Positions 1 to 9,386 of a stretch of 26,597 bases of DNA are shown piece by piece. This stretch comes from Nemertoderma westbladi (taxonomy: Eukaryota > Xenacoelomorpha > Nemertodermatida > Nemertodermatidae): NCBI GenBank assembly GCA_032718475.1, contig JAUCBJ010005052.1, forward strand, positions 1 to 26,597, in the 5' to 3' direction. Numbering within the stretch: the stretch's first letter is position 1; every line of letters begins with the position of its first letter. A program made the position numbers and the translations under genes. The notes under the pieces were generated by a model. The model worked only from the letters and a program-made list of their open reading frames with translations, made no database searches and was not told the origin of the DNA.

Positions 1-80
1 AAACCAAGCGTCTTGGTTTCTGGAAGATCGTCCTTGATAAGGTCTAGATCTTTAACTCCTCGGTCTTCTACTGGGATCGA
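1..80 (-). pseudogene. BEL pol continuation past the TAA stop, runs off window
   Basis: After the TAA at 81-83 the same frame stays open for 26 codons to the window edge. It has the charged, proline-containing sequence and the TLG motif expected just after the RT palm in BEL/Pao pol. The stop is therefore an internal nonsense codon and not the natural end of pol. This is seen directly in the sequence; assignment to the RT thumb/connection region is family knowledge. Confidence 0.75.
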
Positions 81-2003
81 TTACAGAAATTCGCGGGAGT
101 TGCTGGTGAATTTAGTTAATCGAAATCCACCTTTTTTCAAGCACTCTACCGTTCCTTTGGCGACATCAATGGCTTCTTCCACCGATGGGAGGGACTTTAA
201 ATTGTCGTCCATGTATATATCCCGTTTGATGTTGTCGATAACCTCTTTGGAGAAGGCGTCCAGGTTGTCATCAGCAGTGGTGCGCACTACTGAGCAGGCG
301 TTTGAAGGGCTCGAGATGATCCCAAAAGCCTGGATGGTCATCCAGTACTCCACCGGTTTCTGGTTGAGGTCTCCTTCAGGCCACCACAGAAATCGTAGGC
401 TGTCTCGATCTCTATCCAGCGCCTTAACTTGTAAGAACATGCCTTCTATATCGGAGGCGAAAGCGATTGAATATTGTCGTAATCTTAAGAGTACTCCCAA
501 CAAGGATTGGAGTAAGTTGGCTCCCGGCAACAACTCGGAGTTAAGGGATTGGCCCATGTAGAGGGCGGAGCCGTCAAATACTACCCGGACTTCGTTGGGT
601 TTACCGGGTTTGGGAACGTAATGATGTGTTAAATAGTACGTTCTCTCAGTTATGGGTGTTCCTTCCGGTCCTCGCTCCGCATATCCCTTGTCAATGAATT
701 TCTTCAGCTGGGTCTTGTACATCTCCTTAGCTGCAGCATTTGCCGTAAGGCGTCGATGTAGTTGCGCAATTCTCTTCTCCGCCAAGGGTCGGTTGTTTAT
801 AAAATTGGGTTCTCGCCGTCGGAAAGGCAGACCAATCTCATATCTACCTTGATCTTTAAGAAAACGTGTAGTTGTTTCCTGTATCTGCTTGGCTCTTTCT
901 TCTTCTACCGATAGGGCCTTATCATAGGAATTGGGCTCTACAGCCTCTTGAGTAAAGAATCGTACGGCGTGTTCATCACAAGTCTTCGCGTTGTAGCGAT
1001 CTATCACTTCATTCAGTTCGTCGTTGTAATCGACTTGTCCCGCTGGATGAATGAGGTGACATAGGTTCACTTGGTTTCGCCAAGTTTCATTTTCCGTAAG
1101 GAGGTCGATGGTATTCTCCTCGTCGAATAGTTGGTGGATATTGTCATTATCTGAGGAGTATGGTGTTCCCTCAGGTGGGTCGTCTCCCTCACTGATCTCA
1201 TCTTCCCATTCACTCACCTGGTAGACTCGTTCTTTGGGTAGCCTTTCCATGAGAGTTCTACGGGAAGGTCCAGTAAAGTACCAACCTACTCTAGTTCTTC
1301 CCGCATAGGTTTGTAATGGTTGCGGTTGAGCAGGCCATTTCTCCAATGTCTCAAGCGCCTCATGCGCATTTTGGCCGATGAGTATTTGCACTCCAGGGTA
1401 ATCTGTGTTGAATCTAGGTATCTCATGCTGTTGGGTGAAATCGTCCTCATCCCAGTTATAAGGTTCCACTTGGCTGGTAGCGAAGTTCTTTATCGCCACC
1501 ATTTTTACTGACCTTATGCTGTGTTCTCCTAGTTCATCCTGGGGGGTGGACAACGCGCCTACATAGTAATCTGTAGTTACTGTAGATTTCCAAACCTGCA
1601 TAATTCCTGAAAGGTTCAACTTAGTTCGGAACTTGGGTTGTCCAGCAAAGATGTCTTCGGCTAGTTCTTTGTCGATGAATGTTCCTGTGCTGCCGGAGTC
1701 AAGGAGGGCATTCACTATATAGCTCTTTTCTGACCCGTGGACTCTCAACTGCACTACGGGAAATTCTCGGATTCCTACGTTGGAAGTTGGTGCTTTCCAA
1801 GATGGTTGTCGGTCAGGAGTAGTTAGGGGGAGCTCACTGTCGGTTTCCTTCTCATACGTAAGTGCTCGATACACTGCGGTATTTATTAGGTAACATGATT
1901 CGTTTTCGTCGGAGAATTCATCCGTATAGAATCCTTCCATCTCAGAACTTTGGTCCGTGTCGTTCACATCACTGAATTGGACATGTAGTTCGGACTCACT
2001 TAC
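81..2003 (-). pseudogene. pol: BEL/Pao pol: aspartic protease and reverse transcriptase (interrupted)
   Basis: This is the open frame between the TAG at 2004-2006 and the TAA at 81-83. Numbering residues from the GTG codon at 1967, the aspartic protease motif DSGST is at about 90-94, followed by the inter-domain region typical of BEL polyproteins. Reverse transcriptase occupies about 370-628: the conserved VRVVFDGSA segment, palm motif A (D506 of SDIEGMF), motif B (FGIISSPSNA) and the catalytic YMDD at 585-588. All catalytic residues I can see are intact. No in-frame ATG opens this segment convincingly, so it was originally made as part of a Gag-Pol polyprotein. It is cut from gag by the TAG stop and from the rest of pol by the TAA stop. 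Confidence 0.9.
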
Positions 2004-2573
2004 CTAACTCGGGCTGTTTCTTTCGAATTCAGTGTGCAACAAGATATGATGTTTTGCGCCGCACTTAGCACACCTTGCGTCGGAGTAACAGGTTCGCCGT
2101 TGGTGTCCTTGTCTGAGGCAATTATAACACAACTGCTTATTCCACATGACTTCACGTCTATCTATTAGGGATTTCTTTAGGAATTCATCACACACACTTA
2201 AACGGTGGGGCCCGTCGCACAGCACACATTTTGGTTTGATGTTACTTACCTTACCTTGGGTAATGTTGTGCACACTCGTTCTTTCCTCTGGCTTTCTTCC
2301 ATGAATTCTCTTAGGAGACGTAGGAGGAGTTTTTCTTACCTGTTCTCTCCTGTCATTGGTTCGAGACTTAAATTTACTTACGTCTTTAGGCGCTTTGTTG
2401 ACATAGTAAGATCTTTCAGTGTCTTTCCCGCTGTCCTCCTCTTGAGAAACCTGGCTTTCGCCGTCGTCTGTATAACACACTGGTGTTACCTTTCTCCCAG
2501 AAACGGGTTTCTCACTTACCTTATTTTCCGGTGTCTTCTCTCTGGACTGCTTTAGGAGCTGTAATTTTACCTC
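2004..2573 (-). pseudogene. gag: BEL/Pao nucleocapsid with three zinc knuckles (between two in-frame stops)
   Basis: The frame is open from just after the TGA at 2574-2576 to the TAG at 2004-2006. Its first part is basic and polar. The second part holds three cysteine/histidine knuckles: CVLC...H...C (CX2CX3HX4C), CYNC...H...C (a canonical CX2CX4HX4C) and CAKC...H...H, arranged as in BEL/Pao nucleocapsids. The nucleocapsid normally binds the element's RNA. It is in frame with both the gag segment upstream and protease downstream. No ATG start supports independent translation; a GTG at 2478-2480 is not a likely eukaryotic start. Confidence 0.85.
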
Positions 2574-5504
2574 TCAATCTAAGAATGACATGAGATCAGC
2601 CATGGTAGGGTCTCGTCGTTGTTGTTCCATCATATATAACACTTTCTTGTCCCAGCGTGTACCTACTCCACCCTTTGGTAAAGTAGATGCTACGGCTCCA
2701 ATAACCATATAACTCTGATATTCATGAGACTTACCTAGCCAATCTAATTGTCTACAGATCTCCTGAATCTCATCGGAAAACTCTATAATCCCGCTGCTAA
2801 TGAACTTTCGGGGCGCTACCAATTTTGCATACAAATACCTAGCTATGTTATTCCTATTACCATACCTGATGTTTAGTGAATTCCAAACTTGTCTTAATCC
2901 ATCTGGATGTCCAATAAACTTTAACGCCATTAACTTGGGAGGTCCTTCCAAACACTCGATGAGGAATCTAAGTTTCTCTCCATTAGATAGTACAGAGTTC
3001 TGTATGTTATCTTTGTAATATTCATTAAAAGGTAACCATTTCATCTCATCTCCATTGAACTTGACGATCTCTCCCACCTTTACCGCTTGACGGGCTTCGG
3101 TTCTAGCCATTTGACGCGTAAAACTTTCTTGGGCCATCGTATTATTTAATATCGAGTTATCGGTATATAAATTTCTCGGATTATTATCAGGTCTATATGG
3201 AATATCATTGTCAACAGGTTTATAATTACCCTTAATAGGGTTTACTATAGGAGTTTCTACTTCACTAGCAGTATATATGCGTGTAGGCTCCACACCTTGC
3301 GCATGAAATACTTCAGACCTAACAGGTTGACACATTGTTACAGGGGGTGTTGGTATACCCTTTTGTAGATTTACTAACTTATCGCGTTCTAACGCGATAC
3401 TCTGCTGCACTTCCTGTAATTCTAACTTACTTTCTCTTACTGTTCCCTTTAACTGTTGAACAGTCCCCTCAAACTCTCGGACCTGTTGGGAGGAGCGAGC
3501 CTGATTCTCCTCCATCTGCCCGAGGAGAATATCCATCCCCCGCCGTCGCTTATCCACCCACTCAACCACCGAAGCGGGAGCCGCCAACATAGTAGCGGGT
3601 AGACGAGGGACGACGGGCGACAAATTGTTAATGTCTCGCTCGGCGTCCAGGACCGGAGTTGACTGAGGAACTGTCCCACCGGATACAGGTAGTTTAGTAC
3701 TGTGCAAAGGGAATTTAGAGTTCGGTTCTGGAAGTACAGTGGTCTCTATTACAGAGGGAGTGGCTTCGAGAACAGGCCTAATTATTTCAGGTTCATCCAC
3801 TATAGTAGGGAGTCTTTCTACTCTAATAATTTGGTCTGTGGGTTCTGCACTACCTAAGTCTGTGCTAGCTAGTTGCCTTCTCACAGCTGGGGGCAAATTA
3901 GGCAATTTCTGACGGTGGGGCGTTCTTCTACGCCTACTGGAACGAGATCTATTTCCTCCGCCTTCAGGATCTGTTGTATCGCCTTCATCAGATGATGTAA
4001 ATCCCTGTCTTTTGGGAGTAGATCGACTTATCATCTGCCACTGACTAGCTGTTCTCTGTTTATCTAAGTCTTGCTTCTCTTGAAGATTTTCCAACTCTAG
4101 TTGGGTGGTCTCTTCAGACGCCCTCCGTTCTGCTTCTGCCACTGCTATCTTTCTTTCCGCTTCTGCCGCTTTTCTTTCCGCTTCTGCCGCTGCCACTGCC
4201 GCTTTTCTTTCTACTTCTGCCGCTGCCACTTTTCTTTCCACTTCTGCCGCTGCCACTGCCGCTTTTCTTTCCACTTCTGCCGCTTTTCTTTCCGCTTCTG
4301 CCTCTGCCGCTGCCGCCGCTGCTGTCTTTCTGTCTTCTATACGTTTTTTCTTTACTTGTTCTTCTTGAACCCTAGCGATGCGGCTACTTTCATCAAATTT
4401 AGCTTGGTTCGCAGCTAACATTTCCGCATCTATTGCGTCCAGCACAAACTTGGCTTCCTCACTATTAGGACTAAGTCCAGCCAGCCTTCTCCTCAACTCT
4501 TCATCACCTAGAAATCGTTGATAGTCTGACAGATAGATATCAATAGCGTCCTTCTTCTGCGGTTTCTCTGCTGTCGCTTCGCTTTCCACTTGAGAAAAGG
4601 TAGCGTCTGTTGATTCTCCATGGGTTGAGCGCTCAGCCAGCTGAAATTTCCACTGGGCCGTTCCTTGAACCTTGAGACCCACCCGCTGGAACCAAGACTT
4701 TACGGCAACTTGCAACGACGTGTCTTGTCTTCTTTTCGAAGCTTCCTCAAAGGCTGATAGGATTAGTCTGATTCTTAGAATTCTTTCTCTAACTTGATAA
4801 AGCAGCTCTCCCTGCTCTTGAGGTCCTTGGGGTTGTTGAAACAGTTGTTCCTCTAATCTCTCCAAAGAGCTGAAGAATCCCTGTACATATCCTGCTGCCG
4901 ACCTCTTCCACACAGCTGGATCACTAGTGTCTTTTGTCACTCCCATCCTGTATAAGTCCTCCCAGGCAGCTTCCGATAAGTTAAACGGGAGTCCGGGTCT
5001 GGGGAAGTTACATTGCGTCTCGACAATAGACTTCAGTTCCTCCCTTGTGTATCCCGCATAACTGTCCTTGGTCGATCGCTTACTTCTCACCCAATCGATT
5101 TGGTGTTCCTCCACCGCAATCAATACCCTAGTGAGTACGGCTGCAGGAAGAATGAGAAGGGGATCCGAATAAACCGCATCTGCCATCTTTGCTCCACGCT
5201 CGGGTGTCAGCTCTACAGTATTTGAACTACTGGAGCTATCGGGCCGCTGAGAAATAAGTTCTCGGCTCGGGTGTTGCTGCTGTTTAACAGCTGCTTCTTG
5301 GTCTCGCTTGACTTGAGCCCGAGTGCCTATGATAGACCTACGGTGTTTGACTAGCCTAGGGTCTGATACTACTACTGGAGGGATGACCTTTCTTACAGTA
5401 GGAGGGGAGTTGAACTTCGGTCTCAAACGTTCCGCACTCCTATCTGGGTCACAGATGGTTGTATCTAGGAGACTGTCTGACAGGTTTTGATTTAGGTCAG
5501 ACAT
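2574..5504 (-). pseudogene. gag: BEL/Pao Gag, large, with alanine-rich coiled coil
   Basis: A 976-residue open frame begins with an ATG at 5504 and ends at a TGA. Residues 1-110 are polar and likely disordered. Residues about 380-480 form a charged, alanine-rich heptad-like segment with repeated AERKAA and VERKAA units. Residues about 500-560 contain an SR/RRR-rich patch. The last ~160 residues carry the conserved DUF1759-type Gag core (GEIVKFNGD near the start, YMMEQQRRDPTM near the end). Gag forms the particle and brings in the RNA. The long N-terminal half is bigger than many BEL Gags. The frame continues past the TGA into the zinc knuckles, so the TGA is an interruption. The reading is clear; activity is not expected. 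Confidence 0.88.
4115..4325 (-). repeat. In-frame tandem repeat coding the Gag alanine-rich coiled coil
   Basis: On the plus strand, short units built on TTTCTTTCC, CTTCTGCCG and CTGCCACTGC repeat many times. On the coding strand they give alternating ERKAA, VAAAE and VERK blocks (Gag residues about 395-463). Spacing changes by multiples of three, so the frame is kept. The repeat has no stops in several frames, which explains the overlapping spurious open frames on the plus strand. Confidence 0.8.
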
Positions 5505-7018
5505 GTTTGTTTGTACAGTTGTATGCCTACTGCTATAATTACAGTTAAAGCAAGTCTAGTAATTCAGTATCAACTGTTAGCCTAGTAATTAATTACCGAT
5601 ATCGTTACTCTATGTAACGTGATATATATACAATATATTAGAATACCGGTATACACTTATAGTATATAAGTATTATTACGGATCGAATATTAGGGTTTGT
5701 CACAGAATACCGGTATATAATTTCAGCGCAAATATATAGATATATAATAAGCCTAACGTGAATACCGGTATACAGCTTACACTTATAGTGTATATATAAG
5801 TATAATTATAGACTAGAATTAATTACAGAATACCGGTATATATTTTCAGCTTAAATTTATAGAAATAAATATAATAAACCTATCGTAAATACCGGTACGT
5901 CAATTATTTTAGAATAATTGAATTTCTGAATTTTTAGGGTTACTTAGTTACTTTACTTTACTTTATTACCGTTATTTAAGCAGTAGTCCAATTGATATTA
6001 AGACCTAATTGTTGTATGACAGGCCTACTATTTTATAAATCGGTTTGAGTTGATTTATAATATATATATCTATATATACCCTGTAATGGGTTTTGTCAAT
6101 ATTTGAAATAAATGTTATTATTTCTGGTAAGGAGTCACTACACAGAAGCTGTACGCTCTCAGTGAAGTGCTACTTGTTGCACACTAAAACAAATAATTCT
6201 AATTTACTAAGTTACTTATTACTACAAATTACGTACAATTAAGGGGTGAGATTACAATCTCTAAATAAACACAAAAATTACACGTACGAATTTTTAGGGT
6301 TAATTTTACAGGGAATCTACAAACCAGCCTAACAAGGAGTTAGAATATCTGGTTATTACAAACGGACAAGATACTACGGTATTTGAAAATAATAAAGCAG
6401 TAGTAAATATATTGTATTGTCTAGATAGGAAAATACCACCGCCTGACGATTTATAGTCTCTAGCTTTACAGCTCTATAAGTACTACGTTATGTACCCGGA
6501 GTGTTCCTACCTAGAAGTTAATTACCGCAGCCAACCATAGCTAACGTGCCTATTAACCACTTTACAACACAAATATACTGCCTACACACTAATTACCCTC
6601 GGAAAGCACTGTACACTAAACCCTAAATTAGGTACAAGTACTTATACAACAAATAACCAGCAGTTAAAAATACTTGTACAGCTAAAAGAACCACGGTACC
6701 TGCCGTAGTGACCAGAGCATAAAATCACCAGTCTTTACCTACGCCAAACAGCCCTGATGTAGTACCGGGGTTAATTTAACTATAACGGTATGTATAACAA
6801 GCACAATTACTGTAGGAATAAACTTGGGGTTGTGAATGTTGCGAATAATCACATATAATCTGAATAATAAATATTACGCTACCCGTACAGACTACACAAA
6901 CAAAATACAAACCAAATGCTGACAGACTACTATCAAGCCTAAATAAACTACAGTATATGCAGACTCCGAAATGGTTAGTTAGTATGCGTTCTAACCGAGT
7001 AGTACGACTTATTCTTTC
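5505..7018. other. Non-coding upstream side of the BEL element (5' UTR / LTR zone, borders unresolved)
   Basis: This stretch is AT-rich and has no convincing open frame. It must contain the element's 5' untranslated region and 5' LTR if those are preserved. I looked for a TG...CA pair with an adjacent tRNA-complementary primer site and could not choose one, because the 3' LTR needed for comparison is outside the window. It holds the 120-bp tandem repeat described separately and a 15-bp direct repeat (GAATTTTTAGGGTTA) starting at about 5928 and 6288. Confidence 0.5.
5641..5900. repeat. ~120-bp tandem repeat, two copies plus start of a third, with ATACCGGTAT palindromes
   Basis: Copy A is 5641-5759 (119 bp) and copy B is 5760-5886 (127 bp). 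A third copy begins at 5887 and fades out. Each full copy starts with GAATACCGGTATA, contains an ACTTATAGTRTATA stretch, a second ACAGAATACCGGTATAT motif, then TTTCAGC, and ends in an AATAAGCC/AATAAACC stretch plus AACGT or ATCGT. The ten-base palindrome ATACCGGTAT therefore occurs twice per unit. The position upstream of gag suggests LTR or 5' UTR repeats, but this is inference. Confidence 0.8.
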
Positions 7019-7039
7019 GGGGGGGGGGGGGGGGGGGGG
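7019..7039. repeat. Poly-G tract, 21 bases
   Basis: An uninterrupted run of 21 G follows ATTCTTTC. Length may be unreliable in any assembly because such runs are error-prone. Confidence 0.9.
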
Positions 7040-7799
7040 ATTTACCTTACAGCACTGGATGCCCCCACGTTCCTAACTAGTACTTTATCGGACATACACT
7101 CTACACACACTGCAATCTCTTCAGACTTAACAACAGTCAGACAACAATCCAGCCTACAAATTATCTGTACAATCTGAGCAGGCTTACATGCCTTCTGCTC
7201 AATATTAACTTACAGATAAATAAAACTGACAGAAATAAGTAAAATCCCAATAAAAAACCAGGGCTGCAGTCCCTGATTAAATATCAAGACCTACCGGTAT
7301 ATAATTATCAAAATCGAATAATACTGATGTACCTGTACTGCTGTAAGTACCGGTTCGGGTGGTTAGGTAGTTAGGCCTACTGGTTACCGGTCGACCGGTA
7401 CTTTTGCCTTTATTGCCTACGTTGCAATAAAGAAAGAATAACTGTTATTGTTCGCGCTTTTAGACCTTTAGCAGTTTAACCTGCCAATTTTAGGTGTCTT
7501 CTAGGTTATAAATCGACTTTAGCCTATAACAAGTATTTGATACACATAAAGTTACATTAGCCGAAGCCAGCCTATGCGCGACCATTCACCCACGGTTATG
7601 GGAGACTGGATTCGGATGCTCTGACCTTATTGCGGTGTAGACTTACTGTACTATTCGATTGATCGTTAATATATCTCTGACAAATATTATTTACTTTCGG
7701 GAAATATTAACAGTTCCTTTAGGACGTGGCGCTCTAAGTATGTAAACAGAGTTATGACTTACACTAAACACAACGGGATGGCTATTGATTTTCGTATAA
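7040..7799. other. Intergenic DNA, no gene seen; cluster of ACCGGT motifs at 7290-7402
   Basis: I found no convincing coding frame. Between about 7290 and 7402 the motif ACCGGT recurs (CTACCGGTATA, GTACCGGTTCG, TTACCGGTCGACCGGTAC) together with TAGGCCTAC. The same two motifs reappear at 18490-18590 and in the 5641-5900 repeat. Confidence 0.5.
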
Positions 7800-8640
7800 A
7801 GCGCATTCTTTAGGAAATGCTTTGTTATCTATCACATTCATGCACACTACCGCACACCGCTGCACACTGATCTGCCGATCTTCACTAATTTTAGTCATAT
7901 ATAAGGAGAACAGCAACTGACACATGTTGGGTCTATGAAATAGCATTCAATTCACTCCAAAACCACTATAATGTAAGTCGCAATTGCTACAGGTAACCGG
8001 TCTCTCTAACCTTCAGTATATCAAGAAGATTGGGGTTTATGATTATTTATCGATATTCTCCAAATATAACAACATATCCATCAACTGATAACAATTAATA
8101 ACCGACAGTAAATAGCAGTAAAATAATGCGGTGAAAGGTATGTATAGTATGACATGATGTACTGTGATATGTTATGCGATTTGTATGATAACAGTTATAC
8201 GTTTCTATAATCAAAGCCGTTCTAATGTTTGGCTAAAGTCTGAAACTCAGAATAATTCCAAAGCCGATGTTCTGGGCTCAGGAAAAAAGGTAAACAAAGA
8301 CCATAATGCATTGCGCGATCTTCCGTAGGCTTCTGTACAAGATAAAATGAAAATCGCTCTGATTGGTCGAGTGGGCCGAACAAAGAAAGCCAAAAAGCTC
8401 CACATCGACATATCAGCTGATAGATGTCGTCATCTGAACTACACTGTATTAAGAGTATTTTGGCGTATTGCGGCATAAAATGGCTTGTTATGTCCGCTAA
8501 AGTACACATACAGAAAAATGGCTTTTTATGTCCACTAAAACACCTACACAGTAAGAAAACGGCTTTTTATGTCCGCTAAAACACCTACAGAGTACTTTGC
8601 GGGAAAATGACTAGCTAGATCCGCAAAAGCCTTTACAAAC
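7800..8640. repeat. Dispersed repeat, copy 1 (partner of 21918-22923)
   Basis: The stretch aligns by eye, in the same orientation, with 21918-22923. Shared blocks in the same order include CATTCTTTA-GAA, CTAATTTGCCGA-like, ATATAAGGA, TATGAAATAGCAT, ATTCTCCAAATATAA, GTAAACAAAG, TGAAAATCGC-CTGATTGG-CGA and CCGCAAAAGC-TTA. Neither copy holds a convincing protein frame. It could be a non-autonomous DNA transposon or a solo LTR; clear terminal inverted repeats were not found. An open frame at 8222-8509 on the minus strand falls inside it and has no counterpart in copy 2, so I do not call it a gene. Confidence 0.7.
8481..8600. repeat. ~42-bp tandem repeat, three diverged units
   Basis: Units starting TGGCTTGTTATGTCCGCTAA (8481), TGGCTTTTTATGTCCACTAA (about 8519) and CGGCTTTTTATGTCCGCTAA (about 8560) follow each other. 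Each is followed by ARNACACMTACAS. It lies within dispersed repeat copy 1. Confidence 0.75.
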
Positions 8641-8680
8641 TGCTTGGATCTCAGGCAGGGTATGCATCTACAATCAACCC

Positions 8681-8873
8681 TCAAGATACCCCACCCCATA
8701 TAAACTTATTCACCATTATCATGCATGTAACACATTCTAGCACACACATTGCACCATGTTGATTAGTGAGTTTATGTTCCAAAATGCCTATTCGAATGAG
8801 TTTCATAAAATATTCCATCACATTAGGATTTACAACATGCCTCAGAGTACTGTATCCCTGTCCTGAGCACTGT
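8681..8873 (-). CDS. Possible exon of an unrecognised protein
   Basis: On the minus strand an open frame of 126 codons spans 9061-8681. Its first half is low-complexity (ATAGTAAATAG-derived) and not protein-like. From about 8873 onward the translation has normal composition, with segments such as NPNVMEYFMKLI and NQHGAMCVLECVTCM, which read like a helical repeat protein. Possible acceptors (GATACAG) stand just upstream at about 8860-8885. No clean donor is visible downstream, and the frame ends at a TGA at 8681. I do not recognise the family. It may be an exon, a gene remnant or chance. Confidence 0.25.
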
Positions 8874-9125
8874 ATCATAACCATAAAATCAAAAATTTTA
8901 TAAAGTAAATAATATATAGTACTAGAGGTAGTAGATAGTAAATAGTCTATGTCTATATAGTAAATAGTCTGGCGCAGTTCGGTAGGGTGGGGTAAATACA
9001 GTAGTATGCTCCATACACCATAGAGACTGTTTCTGTGTTGGGGGCGGGCAAAGGATTTCATTTTAAATTTCCCTCTTACATTGGTTGCCTAGTAACGTCG
9101 GCTGGGTATTGATTAACATTAACGT

Positions 9126-9131
9126 TTTATT
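9126..9131 (-). terminator. Candidate poly(A) signal AATAAA for the SLC18B1-like gene
   Basis: The minus strand reads AATAAA about 255 bases beyond the stop codon of the transporter. It is the nearest exact match I found downstream. Such hexamers are common in AT-rich DNA, so this is tentative. Confidence 0.3.
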
Positions 9132-9386
9132 ATCTATGTGAATAAATGAGACTTAAAGAGTTAAAAAAAAAAGATAGTAAATAGTAGTAAATAATACTAT
9201 AAGGTAATGGTAAATCCTGCAAGTTTCGTCTTCATAGCAAAGAAGTTGTTTGCTAGAAAGCGACAGGGTAGCATAGTTTATCAAATACAGCAAGATATCT
9301 TTGTCAAGATTCATGTTCACTAATTCTAAAAACCGAGGTAGGTTCAGTTATATAAACTTCTATTATCTATTAGAATTGAGTAAAAT

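Larger units (their letters stand above)
1..5504 (-). mobile_element. BEL/Pao LTR retrotransposon, internal region, 3' part cut by window edge
   Basis: The minus strand carries, in order, a long gag, a zinc-knuckle nucleocapsid, a retropepsin with a DSGST active site, and a reverse transcriptase with SDIEGMF and YMDD motifs. The protease-RT order, the DUF1759/DUF1758-like character and the triple zinc knuckle are typical of BEL/Pao elements. All parts lie in one reading frame, broken only by stops at 2574-2576 (TGA), 2004-2006 (TAG) and 81-83 (TAA). RNase H, integrase and the 3' LTR lie beyond the left edge. The 5' LTR must lie right of 5504, but with one LTR in view its borders and the primer-binding site could not be set. 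The three stops make this copy very probably inactive. Confidence 0.93.

Noticed and set aside
652-2555. Plus-strand open frames opposite pol and gag
   Set aside because: They are antisense to coding sequence with clear RT, protease and zinc-knuckle motifs.
4101-4418. Plus-strand open frames rich in Ser/Ala or Phe/Cys/Arg
   Set aside because: They are the antisense shadow of the Gag coiled-coil repeat.
6304-6537. Plus-strand protein-like frame with one stop (about 78 codons)
   Set aside because: No ATG, one internal TAG, no recognisable domain. A frame like this is possible by chance in this composition.
5505-7018. Definite LTR and primer-binding site
   Set aside because: Candidate TG...CA ends and CCA sites exist, but without the second LTR none can be preferred.
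8222-8509. 95-codon minus-strand frame
   Set aside because: It lies in dispersed repeat copy 1, overlaps a 42-bp tandem repeat and is not kept in copy 2.
9084-9096. GTTGCCTAGTAAC, similar to an RFX X-box
   Set aside because: It fits the loose consensus but lies downstream of the transporter with no gene start nearby; one such match is expected by chance.
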